A stretch of 64,000 bases of DNA from Sarcocystis neurona. Taxonomy: Eukaryota > Apicomplexa > Conoidasida > Eucoccidiorida > Sarcocystidae. Location of the stretch: NCBI GenBank assembly GCA_000727475.1, contig KL647292.1:3681446-3745445 (forward strand). The letters run 5' to 3'. Position 1 is the first letter of the stretch, and the number at the start of each line of letters is the position of its first letter. The translations under genes and the position numbers were made by a program. Below are positions 54,811 to 64,000 of this stretch, one piece after another. The notes beneath the pieces were generated by a model. The model saw nothing but the letters and a program-made list of their open reading frames with translations. It was not told the origin of the DNA and did not search any database.

Positions 54811-56908
54811 AGAAGTTTACACATTCATATAGCAACACGTGGATGGACACGTGCATACAGTCAGGTCAATATGCTGTCACGTCCCTGTGCGTAACACGAG
54901 AAACGAAGGAATGTCTTCACCTGCTATAGTATACGTGCGGATATGTATTCTTTTTGCTTTTTCATGTGAGCGGAAGTAAGAAGAGACCTTTTTCCTTCCT
55001 GTGGTGTGTATATATACATGAACGGAGATAAAGAAAGAAACCGAGACATAGATAGGCGGGAAAACAGAAGCAGGAGAAGAGCTTTTTTAACTAGGTGGTA
55101 GGGAGATATCGATATATGGAAAAAAGTACAGGTGTGTGTGCACGTACACCTAAAAACCGGTAACGTGTTGGTATACGTGTACGTTAGCAGTTGTATGTGC
55201 AGTTGCGCGTGGTGCTCTCTTATGGCAGCCTGTGCAAGTAAACGTGTACAGTGAGCCGCGCTCCGAAATCAGTCCCCATACATATACACCCGCAAAAGCA
55301 TATGTGGAAACCAGGTGCACGCAGAGCACGAGTCGGATCATTTTGACGCTTCACACACCCAATACCTCAAAATTTCTCAATATCTGTTTTCACGTTTGGA
55401 AGTACGTACATTAAATATACATGTATACGTATGTAGATGCGAGTGTTCACATACGTGCGCGTATATCCATACGTGTGTAGAACCGTCTACAAACGTATTT
55501 TTCCGTCCTCACATGAGCACAGGTGGCGTCCACGTCACGCTTCAACAACAGTCCGCTCCAAGTACATAGGTGTGGTCGCGTTGGAATATTTTATTTTCTG
55601 GATATGCCACTTGCCTTTACAGGCGTCCGTAGTCACAGCGTAAATATTGATTTAGCTCCCTCTTGGTGTAGGGGGGTTGTACACGCACACACTTGTGTGT
55701 ATAGAGTATGTATAAAATAGAGGAAGTTACGGAAATGAAAAATAGTGTGTGCGCACAACAGCTGTAGCTGTATATATATATATATATATATATATGCGTA
55801 CGCGGCTCGTAATGGGCGAAGGGCTACGTAGCTACGCGGGTGCACGCCGGACCGCGGTAGAGATGCTGGCTTGTTAAATGCCTCAGAAGTCCGATGGTGC
55901 TTCGTCGAGGCGCCTCATCACGAATAAATTTTCCCACAGATGAATGCAGGACCGTCGCAGCCACAGGAAGCAACCTCTCAACAGTAACATGTTTTATGCG
56001 TGTATAGAGAGAGAAAGTGTGACAGGGAGGGATATGTATAGATAGACACACATATATGTAGAGAGAGGTGCCCTACTTCTTTGGCGAAAACCTTGGTCAC
56101 TGGAGCTGGTATGAGCGAAGGATTTCCGCAAATGCGGAAATCTTTTAGCTGCTATTCTCTCTAGAGGGCAGTGCGCTTCGGAATGGAGACCTGAGTAACG
56201 GCAGAATCCGGAATTCTCCATCTTTCCTATGACTCCTTGCACTGCACGTGAGCAGCTGCTGCTCCCACAACGGGAATGAGCGTTAGTAAGAATTGCTGCC
56301 GCCACTCCTTCGCAGCTACTGGTGTTAACGTGGCAGCCCAAATCCGCGCACCCGCCACTGCTGCTAATGGTGGAGAAATTATTGAGCGATTCAACTGTTG
56401 CTGCTCCAGATGTCAGAATGTCGTGCTGCTTATGTCGCTGTCAGCTCCGGTGGATTACGTGGTGTTTTGCTGACGCCGCCATACTACGTGCCGCTGTTGC
56501 TGCTGATGATTGTTCAGTGCAGCTGATGTTGCTGCCGCCTTCGCGGGTGCAGGTTTCACAGGCGCCGTCTGTGCAAACGTAAAACCATCTGCACTGCTGC
56601 TCCGGTGGACTGTTTTTACTCTGAATGAGAAGGGCTACTGCTGCTGAACCTCCCCACTCGTGTGTACCTCTCCAAGATGCTCTCCGTTCCAGTGACACGG
56701 CTTTTCCACTGCCGTAGACTCACGCACATATTAAAATACATACAGACAGCAGTACCGTTGTACAGAGGCAAACACACATCGGTGCCTTTCCGGTTACCAG
56801 CGCGCAAGTGGGTGTGCTAATTCATGCGTCCTATTCTACTGAAGGAGTGTATTAAGGCGTCGGTGTCTCGGTCGGCGTCGTATTAGCAGTAGTGTGCATA
56901 GTTCTCAG
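54811..56908. other. gap with CTG segment and hairpin
   Basis: TATATA (TA)12 at 55771-55795, a perfect short hairpin at 56121-56142, and a CTG/GCTGCT segment at 56280-56560 with open frames on both strands. A TTTACAG acceptor at about 55620 leads into a short Ser-rich frame but no donor could be matched. Confidence 0.45.
56121..56142. repeat. perfect inverted repeat, 10-base stem
   Basis: GATTTCCGCA and TGCGGAAATC are exact reverse complements separated by AA. It does not end in a U run and is not near a known gene end, so it is listed as a structural repeat only. Confidence 0.85.
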
Positions 56909-57108
56909 GTAAACGGGACACCTAATGGAGCTCTAGTAGTTCAGCAATCAGCTTCTGAATGTCCCCAGGAAGAACGTGGTGTGGTGAACAAATATCTTTT
57001 TCTCGGCTACGCCTCCCACAATTTTCACTTAACCACATGCTTTTTGTACGACAGTCTCCATAAAACTCCGGAGACAAGAGTCCTTTTCAGACATCCACGG
57101 TCCACCAC
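56909..57108 (+). CDS. orphan exon of an unknown plus-strand gene
   Basis: A TTCTCAG acceptor and a perfect GTAAGT donor enclose 66 codons plus two bases. The sequence includes NGTPNGALVVQQSASECPQE, VVNKYLFLGYASHNFHLTTC and LYDSLHKTPETRVLFRHPRS. The composition is even and without repeats. A following exon could start at 57174 (after CTTCCGCAG, one base then VWLSHTSQQCPQTRRNDR), in matching phase. No family is recognised; it may belong to the gene that includes 57302-57570. Confidence 0.45.
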
Positions 57109-57301
57109 GTAAGTAAAGATTCACACAGATGCTGGTGTGAAAATACGTCTATACTTACGTTACGCTTCCGCAGTGTGTGGCTCAGCCACACGTCTCAGCA
57201 ATGTCCACAAACACGACGGAACGACAGACGTGAAATTTACCACCAGCTTTTATTTGTGTCCCTACAGATCTTATAAAGATGTATTAAGATAGCCTGTAGA
57301 G

Positions 57302-57570
57302 ATGCCCAGAAGTCTGCTACGCATCTTCAGCAGTGTCTCTTACATGCACAAAGACAACTGCTTCCATAACCGTGGGATTTCCCAAGAGGCAATCCACTGT
57401 CTAGTGAAGTCTCTCCAGAAGCCCATCATGTGTGCGTACACATTTTACACGTGTAAGCGTGCAAATACGTCGGCTTCTATATTATGCAATCTGCAAGCTT
57501 CTGTATTATGTAGATGCTTTATGGTGGTTGGCATTGATGCAGAAACACCCTCGTTTTCACACGTGAATAG
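57302..57570 (+). CDS. orphan exon ending in a perfect donor
   Basis: The frame starts at an ATG (MPRSLLRIFSSVSYMHKDNC), continues through RGISQEAIHCLVKSLQKPIM and ends VNR across a GTAAGT donor in phase 2. Possible internal acceptors (TTCAGCAG at 57342) mean the true 5' limit is unclear. It is rich in Cys (7 in 90 residues). No family is recognised. Confidence 0.35.
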
Positions 57571-57778
57571 GTAAGTCGTTGCACGACGTCCTCACTCCAC
57601 TTTCGCCCATGTCGCACCCCTTTGCAAATACTGTGTACGTCTATTGTCACAAGTGTATTTACCTCTCATATATACGTACATATATACACCCACATTTGTA
57701 TACGTATAATTAACAGGCGCCTCCTTTGCACTGCTGCAGATACATAATTGCAGGAGCGTAACTCGTTTCCGTTTCGAG

Positions 57779-57934
57779 TAATGACAGTGTATCAATTAAC
57801 AATCTGCAAACTCAGATACAGACCAGGAGAATGATGTACCTGTAAGATGCTAGGGGATAATGACAGTGCATCAGTTCAGAATCTGCAGACTCAGACACAG
57901 ACCAGGAGAATGATTTACGTGTAAGATGTTAGGG
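57779..57934. repeat. 79-base tandem duplication
   Basis: Copies at 57779-57857 and 57858-57934 share TAATGACAGTG at the start, CAGACCAGGAGAATGAT in the middle and GTAAGATG.TAGGG at the end, with about ten differences. It is non-coding as far as can be seen. Confidence 0.9.
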
Positions 57935-58555
57935 CAGCTTGTACACGTACTTACCCAGACATCTACACATATATATACATAATTGTATATCCCGACAATT
58001 CGTGTATATATATATAGCAGGACCCTCCAGTGCAAAAGTAATTCTCGACACACCAGCTGCTAGCTCGCCCTGAACAGGCGCCAGCCATCCATTCGCAGTT
58101 TCAACGTGGTGACAGTACGAGTGTACAAATACACGTACGCCGAAGAGCAGGACAGTGTGGAATGGAGATAGGACCAACGTGTCACGCTCCATGAGACTCT
58201 GCCGCACACCCAACACCAAACTACTCGCACGACTGCCGTTCCTGGGCACTCTTTCACGTAAGGTCCGTCTTCATATCTCCAGACACGTAGCTTCGTGAAA
58301 ACCAGTGGAGAGAGGTAACAGAGGAAGGACCTCTGTATGCGTTGGGGCAGGGAGGTAAGCGAGGAAGCATCATCTACCCGCACAGCTGAACCATCCTTTC
58401 GGACAAAATGCGTTTATTCATTCACAGTATTGTCAGCAGCACCACAACTTTAATTCACGTGCATGTCTACGCGTCCGTACAGTTACATTCATGTATTTAC
58501 GTGATTTCCTCTCTGTGGACACGGATTTCTATGCGTGAAGCAGAAAGCATCTACC
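57935..58555. other. gap with competing minus-strand frames
   Basis: At 58060-58383 two overlapping minus frames both look like protein (LTSLPQRIQRSFLCYLSPLV in one, HHVETANGWLAPVQGELAAG in another). This could be one exon with a sequencing frameshift, two exons, or chance. No splice pair decides it. Confidence 0.35.
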
Positions 58556-58771
58556 ATGAAGGAAGCGTCGCTTACGCAGCCGTCGCCGCAGACTCACAAT
58601 GAAGGCCTCTCTACAGACCAGTGGAAGGCTCCAGGAACAGCAGTTTCAGCAGAGGTAGGAGCATGGTCAGCAGCACCAGCGACACCACCAGTGGCAGCTT
58701 CAGCATCAGTAGCATCACCAGCAGCAGCATCACCCGCATGCCAGCAACCAGTGCAGCTGTGTCTCGGGTTG
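58556..58771 (+). CDS. Ala/Ser/Pro-rich orphan exon
   Basis: An ATG at 58556 (or an acceptor GCGTGAAG a little upstream) opens MKEASLTQPSPQTHNEGLST, an Ala/Ser/Val region made of CAG-like triplets and CQQPVQLCLGL, ending at a GTATGT donor in phase 0. The triplet cluster stops exactly with the exon. The minus frame over the same bases is also open and Ala/Val-rich. Function unknown. Confidence 0.35.
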
Positions 58772-61503
58772 GTATGTGGTCCTTTAAGTAGAATACATTT
58801 GTGCGCATTTAAGATGTATTTAGAGGTCTGCAGAATTCCGTTGCGCAATCGTAAATGAATGACAAACTGTTCACGGCTATAGCACTACAGTATGTTTTCC
58901 GAGTACAAAACAAAACCCCCCTCGTCCGACTTCTCCTCCTGAGGCGGTGCAATCTCTGCCTCATTAACCCCACCGAATATCAAACCCCGAGCGTACGACA
59001 ACGGCAACGCCAAAAAACGCCGCTCGTGGCTCAAGGCATCAGTCGTAGTCATTGCTAGAGAGTGACCTTCTCTCGAGACATGCTTGGGCTCCTTCCGAGC
59101 AAGTATTCTCAGTGATGCTGTTGAGAGTGCTTGCAGGCAGCCGCAAGTGTTCAGGCTGTCATGCTCTAGTCAGAGGCACCAGATGGTCACATGCTGCCGG
59201 CATTCTTGCACTTCGTGTTCGTCGGTGGCAACGCACTTTGTATTACCACGTTGCATCTGCTGCTGATGGCTGCGGTATGGCTGCTGTGGCTGCAATAGGT
59301 TTCCGCTGTTATTGCTGCCTCATGGCCCTTTGTCCGCCTGTTTCAACTGTTTCTATTGCTTCTGTACGAGCTGCTGCTAATGCCGTCGTGGTGACTCTTT
59401 TACCCGCGTTCGCCAGTGTCGCAGGCCATGATGCTGCAGGCTGCGAAGAGCACTTCACCAGGCTGCTGCAGAAGTCCCCTGTTGCTGCTTTGTGCCGCTG
59501 CTTCGTGTATTTGGCCACAGTGAGTGCCAACGCTAGCTCGTGAACCTCTGCGAAGAAGCGGCTGACTCCTTCTCCAGACAACCGCTGCGTCTCTTCGATA
59601 AAGCTGCTGGACCTGAGGCAACAATTCGTGTATCCATCTTGGTGTCTGTGTCCAGTTTTGTCGCCTTGCTGCTGTGCCGGATAGCGGCAATCGTTGCCGA
59701 TCACGTCCCTCGCGTACGTGACGGCAGCGGTGGCGGCGCCTCCACGCGTATGTGCCTATCCGTCATCGCTCATGTTGTTACAGCTTACGCCTTGTGTACG
59801 CTACTGCTGCGGCTGCACCTGCTGCTAGCGTACCTCAAGATTCGGCGGCGATTCGTGGTGCCGTCGGGTGGAGCTATTCCCCAAGCAGCTACTGTCCGTG
59901 GTCCCCTCTCCACGTGGTACTCGGCTGCTGGAGCGGTAGCCTGGACTCGGCTGCGGATGTAGGCAAGGGTCGGTTTTCCAGCGATAGATCCTGCTCCCTC
60001 CACCCTGCCAGCGGTGGCAGTAACCACGCAGCGTACAACCACCCAGCAGCGGTAGGTCCAGATCAAGCACAATACATGACCACTTGTAGCAGCATGGCAT
60101 CCTTCAGTCAAATCGTTAACAGCAAGAACAACGGAATTTCACTTACTTGCTTTCTGCGCTGACTGCAATGGTGAAGCGACTGGTGCCTACCCCCGGTTTA
60201 CGTTACCGGACGTCGTGTGTCTAGTTATCGCACAAAAGCTTGCGAAGGTCTTCAAGCACGGTAGTACGCTTTTCTCCTCTGCCTACGTGGCATGCCACAC
60301 CAACTGCAGACGTAACGGTATTTCCACACTTAACAACAGCACCAGCATCCTCAGCAGCGGCAGCCGGAGGAGCTGGAGCAGTACGAAGAGCACCAGCAGC
60401 AGGCGCAGCGCTGCAGCCGCCGTGTCGGGTCGGTGCTTCGTCAGCAAGAGCAGCTGTAAGTCGTGCCGCCTCGACCGCAACCGTACCAGCGGCAGTACAT
60501 CACCAGATCTGCAACCACGCCAGCAGCGGCACAAAGAGCTGTCCTCTGTGGATTAATTCGAATTAAGACGTACGCAGTACGAAACCAGGACAGCTCATGT
60601 GGGGGAGCCGGCGTGTGCGCAAGCAACGTGACACTGGAACGGAAGACGCCGCAAATCCGCCTCGTGTATACAGATTCCATGGGATGGACCGGTTGAGCGT
60701 TGGTCGTGAACGGCTAATGCGGTGGCGACGCGGTGATCTTCTGTGGAATCACTTGGAGGCCTCATTGTGGAGTGTTTCGTAGCAGCCCGTCCCCTTTGAG
60801 TCTTTTCGTCTGCGTGGACAACGTACTCTGGCACCTACGAGGAACATTCGAGGTGCTCCGGTGCTGCAGAGGAAAATCAGGGCGACGGACCGGAGAAGAG
60901 GGGGAGATAGACACTGTGTTCGACCGCAGAACTAGAGCAAGAGCCAGCAAACGGTCTGTTCAAGCGACGACTCGAGGGGAGGACGAGAGAAACAGCGAAG
61001 TTACCTGAGGCAGCGGCACCAGCAACCCTAAGAAGCAGGCGGCAGAAGGTAGACACACACGTACGCTCTGGACGATACGAGAGGATGCCCAGGTAAGCCG
61101 AAGACAATTCACTCTACCAACGCGATATTGTTAAAGCAGACATGAGAACTGATCGGTTTCCACTTGACCTTTTCTCACCAAAGGGCACTTTCCCTCCCAA
61201 CAGCTTTCAGCTGGGAAGTCCGGTTTCCGCGTAGCCTGAGCTAGTCTAGTACAAGCGTTTGCCGTAACACACGGGGGTATATATACATACGTATGTGGGT
61301 ATCCATGTACAAGGTATGGAAGAACACAATTTTTTCCAACGGTGGGGATCTGCGTGTATTCAGAAAAACGGTCGGCGTTGCGAAGGTGTCGTCCTCGTTG
61401 TAGCCATGAAGGCCCGCAGACCTATCATACATATATATATACATAACAGGTGTTTGTACAGCGTGCATCTCAGTACCTTTGTATGGAGAGAAGCACTTAC
61501 AGA
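58772..61503. other. CTG/CAG-rich region without an assigned gene
   Basis: Triplet clusters at 59260-59560, 59790-59960 and 60340-60530 leave several frames open on both strands. Two of them look most protein-like: minus 59309-59704 (SRFFAEVHELALALTVAKYT) and plus 59540-59962 (two hydrophobic segments and a KIRRRF patch). They exclude each other and neither was chosen. A plus frame at 60800-61008 (DNVLWHLRGTFEVLRCCRGK) is a further candidate. Confidence 0.4.
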
Positions 61504-61983
61504 ATGAAAGAGACATATAGGCGCAGTTCCACCTTTCTTCACCCCGATTTCCGCCGTCCACGCAGAAGTTCCCCTGCGCTCCTGCCCCCCCCCCCCCGGT
61601 TTTTCCGAATCGCTAGTTTCGCCGTGTCCATCCTGTTGACTACTCCGTTGCTTACAGTTTCCGCTGCTGTGATAGGCTGCTGCGTTCACGCTCCGCAAGG
61701 TCCTACTGACTTTCCACCTGGCCCTTTCGCACCTTTCTGCTCTTCTGCATGTGCAGCCGTGGGCACATACGTGTATAGACATCAGCCAGCCTACGAGACA
61801 CGTCTGTGTAGTGACCGCTTTGAGGAGTGGATCGGTGACAAAAAACACACCGTCGAACCGGCTTCTTTGCAGAGCTTCCGGTTGTACCCTTCCCCTCTCC
61901 GCACCAGGCAGCTCCTGCTGAATTCTTGTGTACACAGGCGGCTCCCGACATACGTTTGTTGTTGGAAGGGTGCTGCTATATAA
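61504..61983 (+). CDS. possible Cys-containing secretory protein
   Basis: From an ATG at 61504 an open frame of 159 codons reaches a stop at 61983. It begins MKETYRRSSTFLHPDFRRPR, has a Pro run encoded by a C14 tract, a hydrophobic stretch (FFRIASFAVSILLTTPLLTV) and then CCVHAPQGPTDFPPGPFAPF and RLCSDRFEEWIGDKKHTVEP. The hydrophobic stretch could be an internal signal. The C tract is prone to length error, so the part before it is uncertain. A minus frame of 191 codons overlaps and is not excluded. Confidence 0.3.
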   Translation: MKETYRRSSTFLHPDFRRPRRSSPALLPPPPRFFRIASFAVSILLTTPLLTVSAAVIGCCVHAPQGPTDFPPGPFAPFCSSACAAVGTYVYRHQPAYETRLCSDRFEEWIGDKKHTVEPASLQSFRLYPSPLRTRQLLLNSCVHRRLPTYVCCWKGAAI

Positions 61984-62025
61984 GGGTTTACGTAGTCGAC
62001 CAAATCTCCGATGTCGTCTTCGTAG

Positions 62026-62212
62026 AGTGCCTGTGTGGATGAAGACATCTTCGAAAAATATACTACTGACGTGCTCTGCTGTGTACGTTCGTTTCCGAAT
62101 ATCGTCTTCATTGTTGATTTCGTTGACATCCCACGTTTACGTCCGCGGAATTTCTCCGCTCCACACTCTTCGTCCGTATCTCCTTTCATCGATTGTTTCT
62201 CAACACGTGGGT
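62026..62212 (+). CDS. orphan exon, unknown function
   Basis: TCTTCGTAG precedes SACVDEDIFEKYTTDVLCCV, then SFPNIVFIVDFVDIPRLRPR and PFIDCFSTRG, with a GTAAGT donor in phase 1 at 62213. A GTGTAA donor two bases earlier would leave phase 2 and fit an acceptor at 62360. A minus-strand frame over the same bases also looks plausible (EDDIGDLVDYVNPYIAAPFQ), so strand is not certain. Confidence 0.3.
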
Positions 62213-63499
62213 GTAAGTGCTGCCACCGCGTGTAGTGCGGCGCTTGTACGCCACTGCCGTGCAGGGCAGACACCGACATGAGTGTCTTTTTCCTTCCCCT
62301 ACCTATCCCCCTTTACGCTTGCAAACCCTTGTGCTGTTCACCCATATCCTGCCCTCCAGGTACAGTCAGTCGATCTTACAAATTGCCCGCCCGTCGCAGA
62401 CGCGCGCCTCTCTTGCTTTCCATGTGTTGAAATTGGCTTGGTATCGCACGCTCGGCGGCTCCGACCGCGCCCCGTTGGCGAGTGTCTGTTACCGTGTGCA
62501 CAGGGTGTTCATGATACAACTTGTAGCTTGATGTTGAGGGACTCACGTGAAAAGAGGAAACAGGCCTACGCGTAGAATTTCAATAAGCACATCGGCTTGC
62601 AAGGACCGCTTGGAGAACGCGCTCGCCTCCGTTTTTGCAACAGTGTTACCGTTCCTGCTTGCACCGGTCTGTGACACGGTCGCCAGCATAAAAGAGAGTC
62701 TGGAATCTTAAAGAACTGTAGTTCAAACTCTGTCCTTTCGCCTCGAGAAACAAGTGTACAGGTTGACACGTTGACAAGAACGTACCCATATACGTAGGTG
62801 TAACGACAGTGTGAATATATTTACCTAGACATGCGAATTGCAAGACAGGTAAATACGGTCTCGAGAGAGATACATATAGGGGCGACCTCTCTATAGAGAG
62901 ATACAGACACTACGTAGATACGTAGATAGATGAGTCCGCCGCTGCGACCTGCTTAGTGTCTGTCTGTGCTGTCGGGCCCCACAGCACTTAAAATCAGTCG
63001 CTTTTGCCGCAATGTACACTCGTGTCTGTCCTTGTCTTGGTCTCTGAATAAGTATTGATTCCGTTGGATAGCGTTGTGTCACGTGTCCACACACTCGCAG
63101 TCTCCCCGTGTTCTGCCGACATACCTATCTTTTCGGGAGATACTCTGTCCTCGTGGCAACCAGCCGCCTCCGCCCTACATATGTTGATAGTTGCCAACGT
63201 GAAGACAAAAAGAGGTAGCTGCGTATCCATATGTGTACACGTGTGAGATTATTATCGTGTGCAGATGGAGGTCCTGAGAGCAAGTTCTCGTGGTACGCCG
63301 GCTAGCGCCTCTGGCGTGTTTTATGGGGCGTCTGCATCGGGGATTGAAGAGAGCAGCAGTAGCAGCAGCAGAGGGGGAGCAGTTGCTGCGTCACGGCCAA
63401 GAAGAGGCGGAGAGGAGGAACGCGCGCACGCTTGCCAGTGTGCCTTGCTTGGGCGTCAAGAAAACAGCAGCTCCGCGGGTTCTTTCGCATCTTCTTCAG
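62213..63499. other. gap before the right-edge exon
   Basis: A pyrimidine-rich stretch ending CCTCCAG at 62359-62360 precedes two competing open frames, one Cys-rich. Near 63259-63500 a Ser-rich frame (EVLRASSRGTPASASGVFYG) and a second frame (HRGLKRAAVAAAEGEQLLRH) both look like coding sequence and may be the preceding exon of the right-edge gene. Confidence 0.35.
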
Positions 63500-63958
63500 T
63501 TTGATTCTCAGCGCCAGCACCCCACCTTCCCGAACACAGCTTCTGCTGCTGCGGCGGTCCTTCTGGCCTTTGCCACCGCTCCCATTCGTGCGAGCTCTGT
63601 GCCTGCAGCTGGGCAGTCGGTTCCGTCTTCAGCTGCGGTCAGCCCTTCTCCTCCTGCTTCCCCAGCTGGCGAAACGCGTTCGTCTCGCCCTGCTGCAGTG
63701 CCCTCTCGCAGTGCGTCTCCTGCCTCTTCAGCAGCAGATGCTAGTGCTGCTGCGGCTCGGTTTGCTGCTGCTGCAGCTGCCGCCTTAGCCTCGGAGGGTG
63801 CGATCGAACCAGGTCTGCGGCGACCGTTCACTATCGAAGAGGAGACGCAGCAGCAGCTGCTTGAAGAAGAAGAAGAAGACAGCGTCGCAGCAGTGGCTGC
63901 ACCAAGTTTAGCAGAGTCCACAGCAACAGCGGCGGCTGCACTGCGTGCTGAAGAGGAG
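63500..63958 (+). CDS. Ala-rich exon of an unknown gene, runs toward right edge
   Basis: The acceptor lies in TTTCGCATCTTCTTCAG and the donor is GTATGC after GAAGAGGAG, both phase 0. The 153 codons encode FDSQRQHPTFPNTASAAAAV, a long Ala/Ser/Pro-rich part with an Ala run, then GLRRPFTIEEETQQQLLEEE and an acidic/Ala-rich end. The short ordered stretch LRRPFTIEEE may begin a domain that continues outside the window. The frame is also open upstream of the acceptor to about 63278, so the exon may be longer. Confidence 0.45.
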
Positions 63959-64000
63959 GTATGCGGTCGGGTGCCTTACCACACGCTGACCGCACAACGA

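Noticed and set aside
56121..56142. Rho-independent terminator
   Set aside because: The hairpin has no following T run and the organism is eukaryotic.
58060..58383. Minus-strand gene exon
   Set aside because: Two frames compete, no acceptor or donor pair fits either, and no domain is seen; kept only as a remark on the gap.
61360..61935. 191-codon minus-strand frame
   Set aside because: It overlaps the plus-strand candidate at 61504 and begins in repeat-like sequence; neither has decisive support and the plus frame has an ATG with a signal-like stretch.

Overview
The window looks like nuclear DNA of a coccidian apicomplexan (an Eimeria, Cystoisospora or Cyclospora type of genome). Genes are split by introns of 0.2 to 3 kb with GT..AG borders. 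Coding exons carry short homopolymer runs of Ala, Gln, Ser or Glu. CAG/CTG triplet clusters recur every few kb. The non-coding DNA is full of TATATA/TGTATG, TAGATAGA and CA microsatellites. No bacterial operon, tRNA, rRNA, CRISPR array or recognisable transposase was seen. The genus is inference; the eukaryotic, coccidian-like character is read from the sequence.

Layout. (1) 556-5450, minus strand: four exons with matching phases encode the N-terminus of a protein that resembles the tail of an axonemal (outer-arm) dynein heavy chain; the gene runs off the left edge. (2) 9580-10649, minus: a possible two-exon gene of unknown function. (3) 15493-28774, plus: the best supported gene, seven exons in perfect phase, 953 codons. 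It encodes a seven-transmembrane protein of the GOST family (lung seven-transmembrane receptor, TMEM87/GPR107/PTM1 group). Its introns hold long pyrimidine tracts, CTG clusters and minisatellites. (4) 28775-42390: mostly repeat-rich DNA with short tandem duplications, CAG clusters and one possible Ser/Gln-rich membrane protein at 38739-39311.

(5) About 42390-54810, plus: a large gene or pair of genes. A 3.3 kb exon encodes an Ala/Glu/Lys-rich low-complexity region followed by a new-looking cysteine motif (C-x8-C-x5-C, twice). Downstream exons repeat the C-x8-C motif and then encode a sushi (CCP) domain split by an intron. Most joins are phase 1, as usual for extracellular modules. The product is probably secreted or apical; a relation to the apical sushi protein / RON1 is only a hypothesis. 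(6) 54811-64000: scattered single exons with good splice sites (56909-57108, 57302-57570, 58556-58771, 62026-62212, 63500-63958) that could not be joined into genes, among CAG/CTG clusters where several frames are open by chance.

The genes are independent units on both strands, as in other apicomplexans. The dynein would serve the flagellated microgamete, the GOST protein the Golgi/endosomal system, and the sushi protein the secretory/apical pathway. Exon limits were read by eye from open frames and splice signals and were not checked against transcripts.
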